A DNA stretch of 64,000 nt from Pseudoxanthomonas suwonensis (GTDB lineage Bacteria; Pseudomonadota; Gammaproteobacteria; Xanthomonadales; Xanthomonadaceae), in NCBI RefSeq assembly GCF_000972865.1, contig NZ_CP011144.1:248001-312000 (forward strand), given 5' to 3'. The first letter of the stretch is position 1. Every line of letters starts with the position of its first letter. The translations under genes and the position numbers were made by a program. Of this stretch, positions 7,104 through 15,144 are shown piece by piece. The notes beneath the pieces were generated by a model. The model was not told the origin of the DNA. It made no database searches and was given only the letters and a program-made list of their open reading frames with translations.

Positions 7104-7621
7104 GCGCTGGCTCCGTCGGGCTGGCGCGGCCAGTCTAGCGCGGCGGACGCGCGCAGCGCCGCCAGCCGCGCGCGGAACCACTCGCCGGCATCGGCCTCGG
7201 CCCGTCCCGGACAGGCCACCCGGTAGGCGCGCCCGGTGAGGCTGCTGCGGCTGGCGGCCCGTTCGATGAACGTCTCGGCGTCGCCGGACAGTTGGCGGCG
7301 GCGCGCCCAGTCGTACTTGCGCTGCAGGTGCGCGCCTGCGTCGTCGGCGTCGTGCCAGCGGCCGTTGCGCTGGAAGCGGCAACCGGAATCGGCGAGGCCG
7401 GCGATCAGCGCGCGGATCTCGGCGTCGGCCTGCGCAGATTCCCCGTCGTCTTGGCGCACGCCGGGACCCGGCGCCTTGGCCTCCTCCGCCACCGCCGCTT
7501 GTTTGAAGTCACTGGGTCCCGGCGTGCGCCGGGACGACGCGAGGTCCTGTGCGGCGCCCGGCACCGGCAGCCAGGCCACGCACGCGGCCCAGGCCAGGAG
7601 TGCCCTCGCTGCCACGGTCAC
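7100..7621 (-). CDS. DUF5329-like exported protein with an in-frame repeat insertion
   Basis: About 173 residues from a GTG start, followed by a signal peptide (A-A-R-A-L-L-A-W-A-A-C-V-A-W-L, cleavage near G-A-A-Q). The C-terminal half carries the DUF5329 pattern: D-S-G-C-R-F-Q-R-N-G-R-W-H, A-H-L-Q-R-K-Y, F-I-E-R-A-A-S-R-S-S-L-T-G-R. Between signal peptide and domain lie about 33 codons that are a copy of the dispersed CGTCGTCCC-type inverted repeat (S-S-R-R-T-P-G-P-S-D-F and P-G-P-G-V-R-Q-D-D), kept in frame. A GTG two codons downstream is an equally possible start; no strong ribosome site is seen. It follows phaC by 40 bases and overlaps the PspC gene. Confidence 0.75.
   Translation of the reverse strand: MTVAARALLAWAACVAWLPVPGAAQDLASSRRTPGPSDFKQAAVAEEAKAPGPGVRQDDGESAQADAEIRALIAGLADSGCRFQRNGRWHDADDAGAHLQRKYDWARRRQLSGDAETFIERAASRSSLTGRAYRVACPGRAEADAGEWFRARLAALRASAALDWPRQPDGASA
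7441..7539. repeat. CGTCGTCCC-type inverted repeat inside a coding region
   Basis: Ends CCCCGTCGTC and GGGACGACG, with internal GGGACCCGGC and ACTGGGTCCCGGC, are the same as in the intergenic copies at 25816, 27318, 33184, 44065, 49649 and 59832. The length is 99 bases, divisible by three, and the DUF5329 frame stays open through it. Confidence 0.8.
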
Positions 7622-7661
7622 GCGGCTGCGCTGCCGTGCCGGCGACACGCCCCGCCGCGCC

Positions 7662-8750
7662 TCAGTCGCCCTGCCGCGCCGCCAGCCAGCGGTGGATCGC
7701 CGCCGGCACCTCGCGCTGCGCGCGGCTGGAGACGTAGATGCCGATGTGACCGCCCTTGAAGCCCAGTTCGGTGTAGTCGTCGCTGCCGACCAGCCCGGCC
7801 AGGGCGCGCGAGGCGTCCGGCGGCACCAGGTGGTCCTGCTCGGCATAGATGTTCAGCACCGGCATGTCGACGAAGCCCAGGTCCACCTTCTGGCCGCCGA
7901 TGCTGGCGGTGCCCTGGACAAAGGCGTTGCCCTGGTAGAACTGCTTGATGAAGTCGCGGAACGCCTCGCCGGCCTGGTCGGGCGAATCGAAGATCCACTT
8001 CTCCATGCGCAGGAAGTCCTCGACCGCCTTGGGGTTGTCGAGCGTGTCGACCAGGCCGACGTACTTCTGCAGGTTCAGCCGGAACGGCTTGAGCATCAGG
8101 TAGCTGGCGTTCATCAGGTCGGCAGGGATGTTGCCCATCGCGTCGACCAGCAGGTCCACGTCCAGTTCGCGCACCCAGCCGGAGAGCATGTTGTCCGGGG
8201 TCTGGAAATCGACCGGGGTGACCATCGTCACCAGGTTGCGGACCTTGTCCGGGTGCAGCGCGGCGTAGCACAGCGAGAACGAGCCACCCTGGCAGACGCC
8301 CAGCAGGTTGACCGGCCCGCCGCTGGCCTCGACCAGGTGGTCGATCGCGCCGTCGATGTAGCGGTTGATGTAGTCGTCCAGGGTCAGGTAGCGGTCGGAG
8401 CGGTCCGGGTAGCCCCAGTCAACCACGTACACGTCCAGGCCCAGCGCCAGCAGGCCCTTGACCAGCGAGCGGTCGTGCTGCAGGTCGACCATGTACGGCC
8501 GGTTGACCAGTGCGTAGACGATCAGCAGCGGCGGGCCCGACACCGGCCGGTCGCCGACGAAGCGGTACAGCACGGTCTTGCCGTCGCGCCAGACTTCCTC
8601 GCGCGCGGTGGCGCCGTACTCGACGTCCTCGACCTGGCCGAGCACGCGGGTGCCGTCGGCCAGGCGCTTCTGGAAGTTCCAGGCTTCCTGCGCCAGGTCG
8701 AGCGGATTGAACTGCAGCGGGCCCAGGGATCCCATGTTGATCGGACTCAT
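7662..8750 (-). CDS. phaC: class III poly(3-hydroxyalkanoate) synthase subunit PhaC
   Basis: A 362-residue catalytic subunit that polymerises (R)-3-hydroxyacyl-CoA, mainly 3-hydroxybutyryl-CoA, on the granule surface. The lipase-like box G-V-C-Q-G-G places the nucleophile at Cys153; Asp306 (E-Q-D-H-L-V-P-P) and His335 (K-G-G-H-I-G-I) complete the triad, each four residues beyond the positions in the Allochromatium class III enzyme. Length is normal for class III (about 355), much shorter than class I enzymes. Its ATG overlaps the phaE TGA by four bases, giving coupled 1:1 synthesis of the two subunits. Confidence 0.97.
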   Translation of the reverse strand: MSPINMGSLGPLQFNPLDLAQEAWNFQKRLADGTRVLGQVEDVEYGATAREEVWRDGKTVLYRFVGDRPVSGPPLLIVYALVNRPYMVDLQHDRSLVKGLLALGLDVYVVDWGYPDRSDRYLTLDDYINRYIDGAIDHLVEASGGPVNLLGVCQGGSFSLCYAALHPDKVRNLVTMVTPVDFQTPDNMLSGWVRELDVDLLVDAMGNIPADLMNASYLMLKPFRLNLQKYVGLVDTLDNPKAVEDFLRMEKWIFDSPDQAGEAFRDFIKQFYQGNAFVQGTASIGGQKVDLGFVDMPVLNIYAEQDHLVPPDASRALAGLVGSDDYTELGFKGGHIGIYVSSRAQREVPAAIHRWLAARQGD

Positions 8751-10327
8751 CGGCTACGCCCTCTGCGCTTGCCGCCGCGGCGACCGTTCTCGGATTGCGC
8801 CGCGGTCAGGTTGCGGCTGACCCAGTCCTTCATCGACACGACCTTGGTGGTGGCCGGCGCGGGGTCGGCCGCCACTGGCGTCCTGCGCGCGCCGCCGGTG
8901 CTGGCCACCTTGGCCTTGCGCGCGGTGGCGGTCGACGGCTGCGGGACGCGCTTGGCGGCCGCCTTGGCCGGGGCCCGCCGCGGCGCGGCGGTCGCGGCCT
9001 TGCGCGGCGCGGCGGCAGCCGGAGGTGCCGGTGCCGGCTTGGCCGCGGCGGCGCTGCGCACCGGCGCCGGTGCGGGCGTGCGCGCAACGGCCGGTTTCGC
9101 CGCCGTCTTGCCGCGCCTGCCCTTGCCCTTGGCCGCGCTACTGGCCGGCGCGGCGGACTTCTTCCTGGCCTGCATGCCTGCGGTTGCGGCAGGCGCAGGA
9201 GCGGCGACGACGGACACTGCCGGCGCCGTGGTGGGTACCGCCGCGGCACGTGCCGGACGCGCGGCAGTGGGGCGTGCCTTGGGCGCAGCAGACTTCTTCG
9301 CCGGGCGCTTGGCCTTTGTGGTCTTGCGCACGGCCTTGCGTGCGCCCTTCCGCGGCGCTGTCGCGGTGGCCGAAGCGGTGGCCGCCGCAGCAGCGCCAGC
9401 CGGCGCCGACGCACCAGCGACATCCGCCGGTGCGGGTCTGGACGCCGCCGACCCGCCCGCGCGCGCCGCCGGTGCCGGCCGCTGCGCGGCCTGCGCCCCC
9501 CGGCGCGCCGCATGCAGCGTGCGCCCCAGATCGGCGACCTTGCGGTGCAGGGCGTCCAGCTCGCCGCGCCCGGGCAGGCCCAGCAGCGCGCCGAACTGCT
9601 CGACCTCGCGCTGCAGGCGCAGCCGCAGCCGCATCAGCGCGTTGGTCATCTCCGCGTAGGCGTGGCGGTACTCGTCCGACAGCGCGATCTCGGCCCAGGC
9701 ATCCTCGGCCGCATCGATCCACAGGTCGAACAGCGCGCGCGCCGATTCCAGCCGCTTGCCCGGCGCGTCATGCTGCTCGAGCAGGCGCTCGAAGCGCTCG
9801 AACGCGGCCTGCCCGGCCCGCGCCAGCAGCGCGGTGAAGGCCTCGTTGCGCTCCTCCCATTCCTGCCAGGCCAGGGCCAGCGCCTGCAACCGTTCCTGGT
9901 GCTCACGCGCCGGCCCGAACGCCGGCCGCTGCAACCATTCTGCGCTCTGCTGGCGCACCGGACGCAGCAGCATGTCCAGCAGCGGACGCATCTGTTCCAG
10001 CCACTCGCCGCCGGCCAGCCCGCCGTGCATCGAGCGCAGCATGCCGGCGAAGGGATCGGCACCCTGCCCGCCCAGCATGTCGCGCCAGGCGCGGGCCACG
10101 TCCCCGGCGCTGCCGCCGCCGCTGAAGTCGGCGGCCAGGCGCTGGATCCGCTGGTACCAGTCGTAGCTGCCCGGATCCATCCCGCCCAGGCCCGGCGGCA
10201 GCCCGCCGGCCAGCCCCCAGCCGTCGAACGCGGTGCCGCGCCCGAGCAGTTCGTTCCAGGTGTTCCAGTACTGCCGGGCCAGCGATTCGAAGTCGCCCGG
10301 AAATTGCGCGAACGGTGCGTTTGCCAT
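8747..10327 (-). CDS. phaE: class III PHA synthase subunit PhaE with long basic tail
   Basis: A 526-residue protein. Residues 1 to about 270 resemble PhaE: W-N-T-W-N-E-L-L-G-R, W-Q-E-W-E-E-R-N-E-A-F, F-D-L-W-I-D-A-A-E-D-A-W and a C-terminal helical stretch. PhaE activates PhaC and is usually about 350-380 residues. Here residues 275-495 form a low-complexity Ala/Lys/Pro/Arg-rich region (K-G-A-R-K-A-V-R-K-T-T-K-A-K repeats) like PhaF-type phasins and histone H1-like tails, and the last 30 residues (S-M-K-D-W-V-S-R-N-L-T-A-A-Q ... R-R-G-G-K-R-R-G-R-S-R) form a separate basic terminus. The tail could bind DNA or nucleoid to link granules to the chromosome; that is inference. It is the first gene of the phaEC unit, with a TAGAAT -10 candidate upstream. 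Confidence 0.9.
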   Translation of the reverse strand: MANAPFAQFPGDFESLARQYWNTWNELLGRGTAFDGWGLAGGLPPGLGGMDPGSYDWYQRIQRLAADFSGGGSAGDVARAWRDMLGGQGADPFAGMLRSMHGGLAGGEWLEQMRPLLDMLLRPVRQQSAEWLQRPAFGPAREHQERLQALALAWQEWEERNEAFTALLARAGQAAFERFERLLEQHDAPGKRLESARALFDLWIDAAEDAWAEIALSDEYRHAYAEMTNALMRLRLRLQREVEQFGALLGLPGRGELDALHRKVADLGRTLHAARRGAQAAQRPAPAARAGGSAASRPAPADVAGASAPAGAAAAATASATATAPRKGARKAVRKTTKAKRPAKKSAAPKARPTAARPARAAAVPTTAPAVSVVAAPAPAATAGMQARKKSAAPASSAAKGKGRRGKTAAKPAVARTPAPAPVRSAAAAKPAPAPPAAAAPRKAATAAPRRAPAKAAAKRVPQPSTATARKAKVASTGGARRTPVAADPAPATTKVVSMKDWVSRNLTAAQSENGRRGGKRRGRSR

Positions 10328-10348
10328 GAACCCTCCCGTACGGGATGG

Positions 10349-10354
10349 ATTCTA
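10349..10354 (-). promoter_or_regulatory. putative -10 box for phaEC
   Basis: Minus-strand TAGAAT in GGCGCTAGAATCCATCCC, 21 bases before the phaE start. A palindromic CCCGTACGGG lies between it and the start codon and could be an operator. Confidence 0.45.
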
Positions 10355-10383
10355 GCGCCCTCCGCGGGTCACTGGGCGCACGC

Positions 10384-11031
10384 TCAGGGCTTGGGGATGC
10401 GCAGGGTCTTGCTGATCATCAGCGAGCCGGACAGGGCGAACAGCAGCACCAGCGGGTGCAGCCGCCACGGGCCGAGCTGCCAGTAGCCCCACCACAGGTC
10501 CTGGCCGATGTTGCCGGTGGCGGCGGCCAGCGCCAGCACCACCACCAGGACCAGGCTGGTCGGGATCGGCGTGCCCTCGAAGTGCTTCACCTTGTCCTGG
10601 CCCTCGGACAGCTGCTCGGCGGTGACGTTGTAGCGGGCCAGGCGGCTGACCCCGCAGCAGACGAAGTACGACAGCACCAGCCAGTCCCAGCCGCCCTGCA
10701 TGCCGCAGGCGTAGGCCAGTGCGGCCGGGGCCACGCCGAAGGAGACGACGTCGGCCAGCGAGTCAAGTTCGCGGCCCAGGGTCGAGGAGGACTTGCGCCA
10801 GCGCGCGATGCGGCCATCGAGCGCGTCGAAGACGAAGGCCAGCGGGATCAGCGCCATGCCCAGCAGCAGGTCGCGGACCCGGCCCTCCTGGAGGAAGCGC
10901 ATCGCCGCGAAGATCGCGCCGGTACCGCAGAAGGCGTTGGCCAGGGTGAACCAGTCGGCCAGCTGGAAGTCGCGCAGCATCGAGAAGTGGCGGGTCATGC
11001 GGGCGGCCAGGTCGGAGGGCGGGGACAGCAT
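10384..11031 (-). CDS. pssA: CDP-diacylglycerol-serine O-phosphatidyltransferase
   Basis: A 215-residue integral membrane enzyme making phosphatidylserine from CDP-diacylglycerol and serine, the committed step to phosphatidylethanolamine. The CDP-alcohol phosphotransferase signature D-G-x2-A-R-x8-G-x3-D-x3-D is complete (D-G-R-I-A-R through R-E-L-D-S-L-A-D). About six hydrophobic segments follow the pattern F-T-L-A-N-A-F-C-G. The start M-L-S-P-P-S-D is chosen because the longer frame upstream runs through repeat sequence; an ATG 11 codons downstream (M-T-R-H-F-S-M-L-R-D) is the alternative. It ends 56 bases before phaE on the same strand. Confidence 0.93.
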   Translation of the reverse strand: MLSPPSDLAARMTRHFSMLRDFQLADWFTLANAFCGTGAIFAAMRFLQEGRVRDLLLGMALIPLAFVFDALDGRIARWRKSSSTLGRELDSLADVVSFGVAPAALAYACGMQGGWDWLVLSYFVCCGVSRLARYNVTAEQLSEGQDKVKHFEGTPIPTSLVLVVVLALAAATGNIGQDLWWGYWQLGPWRLHPLVLLFALSGSLMISKTLRIPKP

Positions 11032-11140
11032 ACCCAGCGGCGGGGTGGAGGCGGCGTGGGTGCGGGGGGCTCGGATCTCCCTCTCCTCACGAATGTTGTG
11101 GGCAAATGCGCAAGCGTCGGCTTCGGAGGGGGCCGCCGTA

Positions 11141-11234
11141 CCCAGGGGGTCTGGCGCATCGCTCCGCTGCGGCGTCCTGCCTCCGAGTCGCGACCGCAGC
11201 ACATCCCTGTGCTGCTTGCGCCAGACCCCCTGGG
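11141..11234. repeat. long palindromic stem element, variant form
   Basis: An 18-bp perfect inverted repeat, CCCAGGGGGTCTGGCGCA and its complement, encloses a smaller hairpin GCAGCACA-tccc-TGTGCTGC. The inner hairpin resembles the ACAGGGATGT hairpin of the two 105-base elements at 11515 and 39073. No coding capacity is evident. Confidence 0.7.
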
Positions 11235-11253
11235 CACGACGGCCTCGGGAACT

Positions 11254-11342
11254 TTGAGGATGTGGCTTCGATCGGACGAGCAACAGCAACGGCACCCCTC
11301 ACCGGCCCTCCCCTTCGCCTGCAGCGAAAGGGAGGGGGCAAA
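11254..11342. repeat. CCCTCCCCTTCGC-type dispersed repeat, copy 1
   Basis: GTGGCTTCGATC, AGAGCAA/GAGCAA and a terminal CCCTCCCCTTCGC-CTGCA-GCGAAAGGGAGGG-like hairpin are shared with the copy at 38672-38770. Confidence 0.6.
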
Positions 11343-11363
11343 CCCACGACGGCGCCGCTTTCT

Positions 11364-11455
11364 GTAGGAGCGGGCATGACCGCGACACGGGCGTCGGAAT
11401 CACGAGGGCGTCGCCTGGGCCGACGGCGTCGGGTCGCGGTCATGCCCGCTCCTAC
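11364..11455. repeat. GTAG-bounded REP doublet
   Basis: Starts GTAGGAGCGGGCATGACC and ends with the inverted GGTCATGCCCGCTCCTAC; the interior has the conserved GCGACACGGGCGTCGGAATC and GGCGTCGGGTCGC blocks seen in the other REP copies. These resemble the GTAG REPs of Stenotrophomonas. Confidence 0.9.
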
Positions 11456-11514
11456 AAAAGCCGTGCGCTGGTCGTCGCTTGTGAACGGAGCCACGACCTG
11501 GAAGCTCCCGAAGA

Positions 11515-11619
11515 CGTGGCGGGCCGGGAGTATTGCGGCAGCGGCCAGGGATGGCCGCGTCGGCGAGTCGGCACAGGGATGTGCCGCCGAGACGACCGCA
11601 ATACTCCCGGCTCGCCGCG
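11515..11619. repeat. 105-base palindromic stem element, copy 1
   Basis: Outer arms CGTGGCGGGCCGGGAG / CTCCCGGCTCGCCGCG continue into TATTGCGG / CCGCAATA. They enclose two hairpins, GCGGCCA-ggga-TGGCCGC and TCGGCACA-ggga-TGTGCCG. The copy at 39073 has the same length and layout with compensatory changes in the outer stem. With the neighbouring repeats it fills the 11032-11689 interval, which has no gene. Confidence 0.85.
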
Positions 11620-11689
11620 GCTCAGACCGAAGCCCACCAGACCCGGCGCCTTTGACTTTGCGGTTGTCGTTGCGGTTGCGGTTGCGGCC

Positions 11690-13543
11690 CTACTGAGGCA
11701 GCGGCAGCTGCGCCGCGTCCACCGCGCCGGCGCCGCGCCCGCGCGCCTCGATCACCGCGTCTGCCGGCAGCGCGCCCTGGCCGTCCAGGTGCGCCGCCAC
11801 GCGGTCCAGCGCCGCGTATACGTAGGGCAGCATCGGCGCGTAGCGCGCGCCGTAGGCCGGCAACGCGAGGAACGCGTCGAAGTGCTCGGCGTTGCGGACC
11901 TGCCAGTAGCGCACCTGGTCGCGGCCGGCGGCGCGCGCCGCGGCCACGTACGGATCGCTGGTGAACGCCGGCGGCACCAGCCCATCGTCGCTGCCGTGCA
12001 CCACCAGCACCGGCAGGTCGGCACGCGGCATCGCCGCGCGGGTGGCGGCGATGCCCTCGCGCACGCCGGCGGCAGCCGCATCCTGGCCGGTGTAGAGGTC
12101 GCGCAGGCACTGCAGGCCCGGCAGGGTGAAGTCCGGCGGCGCCAGCTTCGTGTCGACGATGCCCACGCCATTGCCGGGCGGGATGCCGGCGGCGTCGGAC
12201 CACCACACGCCACGCTCGGCCCCGGTCGCCGGGCGCGCGCTGAAGTCCGGGTTCTGCGCGGAGAACGAGAAGCCGCACGGATGCGCACCGATGCCGTGGC
12301 GGCCGTAGGCCGAGGCATAGGTGGCCGCGACCGAGCGCCACAGGTCGAAGCCCACGCTCAGCGCGCCGGCCTTCAACGCCTCGTCGGTCCAGCCCGACGC
12401 CTCCATCTGTTCGTAGGCCGAGCGTGCCTGCGCGGCAGTATCCGCGCCCTGCACCAGGCCCGCGGCCTGCAGGGTGGCGCAGCGCAGGGTCCATAGCGGT
12501 TCGACCTGGGCACGCAGCGGCGGCTGCGGCAGGCTGTCGGCCGGCAGGTGCAGCAGCGCGCAGGGCATCAGCAGCGCGGCCTCGGTGGAGAAGTCGTACA
12601 GCGGGCGGCTGCCATGGCCCTCGACCAGGACGTTGGGCTCGCCGGCCACCACCGCGTCGAGCCAGCCGCCGTCCAGCTCGGCCGCGCGCAGCACCGCGCC
12701 ACCGCCGTTGGAGACGCCGACCGCGATCACCCGGGTGTTGTCGAAGGTGAACGGCCCGGCCGCGGGGAACGCCTGGCCCAGCGCCGACAGCGCGAACTCG
12801 GCGGCCTGCTTCACGTGGCGGCCCCAGTCGGCCTCCGGGTTGTCCTGCGAATGCGCGTGCTTGAACGCCACCCCGGTGGCCCCGGCCGGGACCTCCGGCG
12901 CGAACGCCAGGTCGACCGCCTCGCCCAGGCGGCCGGGCGTGCCGTCGAGGCGCACGCCGATCCCGGCGTCCAGGTCGACGTAGTCGGTGCCGGCGCCTTT
13001 GTCGGTATAGGCGACCGCACAGCCCCGCGGCAGCGCCCAGGGGCCGGCCACCGCGATCGCGCCGTACACGCCGCGCGAGCCGGAGGCCGGCGCCACCACC
13101 ACGCAGCGTCGTGCCTGGTCGAACGCGTCCGGCACCTGCACCAGCACCCGGTGCGGCTGCTTTGCCCCGGGCAGCCGGGCCAGCGCGGCGTACTCGCGCC
13201 CGGGAACCGCGGCCACGCTGCCGTACACGGTGCCGTAGCCACCGGTCGGCGACAGGTCGGCGATGCCGCGCCAGTTGTTCCAGATCGCGCGGCGGCGCAG
13301 TTCGGCCGCGGTCGGCGCGGCGGCGTCGGCGAACGCCGGCGGCGCCATCGCGCGCAGTCCGTCCAGGCCCAGGCCTGCGGTGAGCAGGTCGTCGCTGCCG
13401 CGGTGCTCGGTGACGCGTTGCGGTTCGATCATGGCGGCGGTGGATCCAGGCGTGGGGGCACTGGCGCAGGCGGACAGCAGGCAGGTGCCCAGGAGGAACA
13501 GGAGCGGCAGGCGCGTCTGGCGTGGCATGTCGGATACCCGCAT
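11690..13543 (-). CDS. lipoprotein 3-hydroxybutyrate-oligomer hydrolase
   Basis: A 617-residue protein of the D-(-)-3-hydroxybutyrate oligomer hydrolase family, which cleaves short 3HB oligomers released by PHB depolymerases to monomers. A lipobox L-L-S-A-C follows an N-terminal hydrophobic run, predicting a lipid-anchored envelope protein. Family features include R-A-I-W-N-N-W-R-G-I-A-D-L-S, the nucleophile elbow G-V-S-N-G-G and C-terminal V-V-H-G-S-D-D-G-L-V. The ATG at M-R-V-S-D was used; M-P-R-Q-T-R, five codons in, is equally plausible and gives a more typical signal peptide. It is divergent from the 3-hydroxybutyrate dehydrogenase gene, with a shared 120-base intergenic region carrying the 16-base motif at 13584. 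Confidence 0.88.
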   Translation of the reverse strand: MRVSDMPRQTRLPLLFLLGTCLLSACASAPTPGSTAAMIEPQRVTEHRGSDDLLTAGLGLDGLRAMAPPAFADAAAPTAAELRRRAIWNNWRGIADLSPTGGYGTVYGSVAAVPGREYAALARLPGAKQPHRVLVQVPDAFDQARRCVVVAPASGSRGVYGAIAVAGPWALPRGCAVAYTDKGAGTDYVDLDAGIGVRLDGTPGRLGEAVDLAFAPEVPAGATGVAFKHAHSQDNPEADWGRHVKQAAEFALSALGQAFPAAGPFTFDNTRVIAVGVSNGGGAVLRAAELDGGWLDAVVAGEPNVLVEGHGSRPLYDFSTEAALLMPCALLHLPADSLPQPPLRAQVEPLWTLRCATLQAAGLVQGADTAAQARSAYEQMEASGWTDEALKAGALSVGFDLWRSVAATYASAYGRHGIGAHPCGFSFSAQNPDFSARPATGAERGVWWSDAAGIPPGNGVGIVDTKLAPPDFTLPGLQCLRDLYTGQDAAAAGVREGIAATRAAMPRADLPVLVVHGSDDGLVPPAFTSDPYVAAARAAGRDQVRYWQVRNAEHFDAFLALPAYGARYAPMLPYVYAALDRVAAHLDGQGALPADAVIEARGRGAGAVDAAQLPLPQ

Positions 13544-13583
13544 GGAGGGATGCTCGCACGCTACCGGCGCGCACCACCGGCGT

Positions 13584-13599
13584 CATCGTACTTTGGTAC
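13584..13599 (+). promoter_or_regulatory. 16-base motif shared by two 3-hydroxybutyrate promoters, copy 1
   Basis: CATCGTACTTTGGTAC lies 66 bases before the dehydrogenase start and 40 bases from the start of the divergent hydrolase. It matches 14 of 16 positions of the sequence at 21933, which lies 68 bases before the permease start. The equal spacing suggests an activator site; the CrbR-like regulator encoded next door is the obvious candidate, by inference only. Confidence 0.55.
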
Positions 13600-13665
13600 C
13601 ACGCCGGTGGCGGCACGGCTTGCTAAGCTGGCCGCGGAGTTCAATACAAGTAGCGGACAGTCCCC

Positions 13666-14424
13666 ATGCGCAGCATCCTCATCACCGGCGCGGCCAGCGG
13701 CATCGGCGCCGGCATCGCCCACGCACTGGCCGCCGCCGGCCACCACGTCATCGTCAGCGACCTGGCCCTGGACGGCGCCGAAGCGGTCGCCGCCGGGATC
13801 CGCGGCTCGGGCGGTTCGGCCGAGGCGGTGGCGCTGGACGTGACCTCCGACGACAGCGTGGCCGCGGCGCTGGCCGCGGTCAGCCGTCCGGTCGACGTGC
13901 TGGTCAACAACGCCGGCCTGCAGCACGTCTCGCCGCTCGAGGAGTTCCCGCTGGCCAAGTGGGACTTCCTGGTCCAGGTGATGCTGGTCGGCGTTGCCCG
14001 CCTGACCCGCGCGGTGCTGCCGGGGATGCGCGAGCGCGGCTTCGGCCGCATCGTCAACATCGGCAGCATCCACGCGCTGGTCGCCAGCCCGTACAAGAGC
14101 GCCTACGTGGCGGCCAAGCACGGCCTGGTCGGTTTCTCCAAGGTGATCGCGCTGGAGACGGCCGATACCGACATCACCATCAACACCATCTGCCCCAGCT
14201 ACGTTAAGACCCCGCTGGTCGACAGGCAGATCGCCGACCAGGCGCGCACCCGCGGCATCTCCGAGGCCGACGTGGTCAGCCAGGTCATGCTCAAGCCGAT
14301 GCCCAAGGGCGTGTTCATCGAGATGGACGAACTGGCCGGCACCACCGCGTTCCTCATCTCCGCAGCTGCGCGCAACATGACCGGGCAGACACTGGTGCTG
14401 GACGGCGGCTGGACGGTGCAGTAG
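13666..14424 (+). CDS. bdhA: 3-hydroxybutyrate dehydrogenase
   Basis: A 252-residue short-chain dehydrogenase that oxidises (R)-3-hydroxybutyrate to acetoacetate with NAD. It shows the T-G-A-A-S-G-I-G nucleotide loop, N-N-A-G, the catalytic Ser in N-I-G-S-I-H, and Y-V-A-A-K-H (Tyr and Lys). The segments G-L-Q-H-V-S-P-L-E-E-F-P and C-P-S-Y-V-K-T-P-L-V are typical of this enzyme rather than of ketoacyl reductases. It is seven bases upstream of the LuxR-type response regulator gene, likely one operon, and divergent from the 3HB-oligomer hydrolase, so hydrolysis and oxidation of 3HB are encoded back to back. Confidence 0.94.
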   Translation: MRSILITGAASGIGAGIAHALAAAGHHVIVSDLALDGAEAVAAGIRGSGGSAEAVALDVTSDDSVAAALAAVSRPVDVLVNNAGLQHVSPLEEFPLAKWDFLVQVMLVGVARLTRAVLPGMRERGFGRIVNIGSIHALVASPYKSAYVAAKHGLVGFSKVIALETADTDITINTICPSYVKTPLVDRQIADQARTRGISEADVVSQVMLKPMPKGVFIEMDELAGTTAFLISAAARNMTGQTLVLDGGWTVQ

Positions 14425-14431
14425 CAGGTAC

Positions 14432-15097
14432 ATGCCCACCCTGCTGATCGCCGATGACCATCCGCTGTTCCGCGCCGCGCTGCGCGGTGCGGCGGCCGAC
14501 GCCGTGGCCCAGCTGCAGGTACTGGAGGCCGAATCGCTGGACGGCGTGCTGGCCGCGCTGGAATCGCGCCCGGACGTGGACCTGGTCCTGCTCGACCTGC
14601 ACATGCCCGGCAACCACGGCCTGGCCGGCCTGGCCGCGATCCGCGCGCAGTTCCCGGCGGTGGCGGTGGTGGTGGTTTCGGCCAACGACGATCCGCGGGT
14701 GGTGCGCCGCGCGCTCGACCATGGCGCCGCCGGCTACCTGCCCAAGAGCTCGGGACTGGACGAGCTGCGCGAGGCGATCCGCAGCGTGCTGGCCTGCGAG
14801 CAGTGGCTGCCGGCCTCGCTGCGCGCGGCGGTGTCGCGCGCCCAGTCCTCGCACCAGGACACCGCGCTGGCTGCGCGCCTGGCCAGCCTGTCGCCGCAGC
14901 AGTTCCGCGTGCTCAGCCTGGTCGCCCAGGGCCTGCTCAACAAGCAGATCGCCGACCGGCTCGACGTGCAGGAACGCACGGTCAAGGCGCACCTGTCGGC
15001 GATCTTCGAACGGCTCGGCGTGCGCAACCGCACCCAGGCCGGCGTGGTCCTGCGCGAACTGGAACTGAGCGACCCGAGCCGCCAGCTGGAAGGCTGA
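14432..15097 (+). CDS. NarL/LuxR-family response regulator, CrbR/ErdR-like
   Basis: A 221-residue regulator with an N-terminal receiver (phosphoacceptor Asp55 in L-V-L-L-D-L-H-M-P-G, acidic pair D-D at 8-9, Lys in Y-L-P-K-S-S) and a C-terminal LuxR helix-turn-helix (L-S-P-Q-Q-F-R-V-L, G-L-L-N-K-Q-I-A, V-K-A-H-L-S-A-I-F). The combination with a nearby sensor kinase bearing a sodium-solute-symporter domain matches the CrbS/CrbR (MxtR/ErdR) systems that control acetyl-CoA synthetase and acetate scavenging. Its position behind the 3HB dehydrogenase suggests control of C4/C2 catabolism. Confidence 0.85.
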   Translation: MPTLLIADDHPLFRAALRGAAADAVAQLQVLEAESLDGVLAALESRPDVDLVLLDLHMPGNHGLAGLAAIRAQFPAVAVVVVSANDDPRVVRRALDHGAAGYLPKSSGLDELREAIRSVLACEQWLPASLRAAVSRAQSSHQDTALAARLASLSPQQFRVLSLVAQGLLNKQIADRLDVQERTVKAHLSAIFERLGVRNRTQAGVVLRELELSDPSRQLEG

Positions 15098-15144
15098 GCC
15101 GCTGCGCGTGGAACATCGCCGCCGCCGCGCGGCCCGTGTCATGC

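Noticed and set aside
7236..10486. Long plus-strand frames across phaC and phaE
   Set aside because: Low-complexity Ala/Arg translations without recognisable domains; the minus strand carries intact PhaC and PhaE with catalytic residues and an ATGA overlap.
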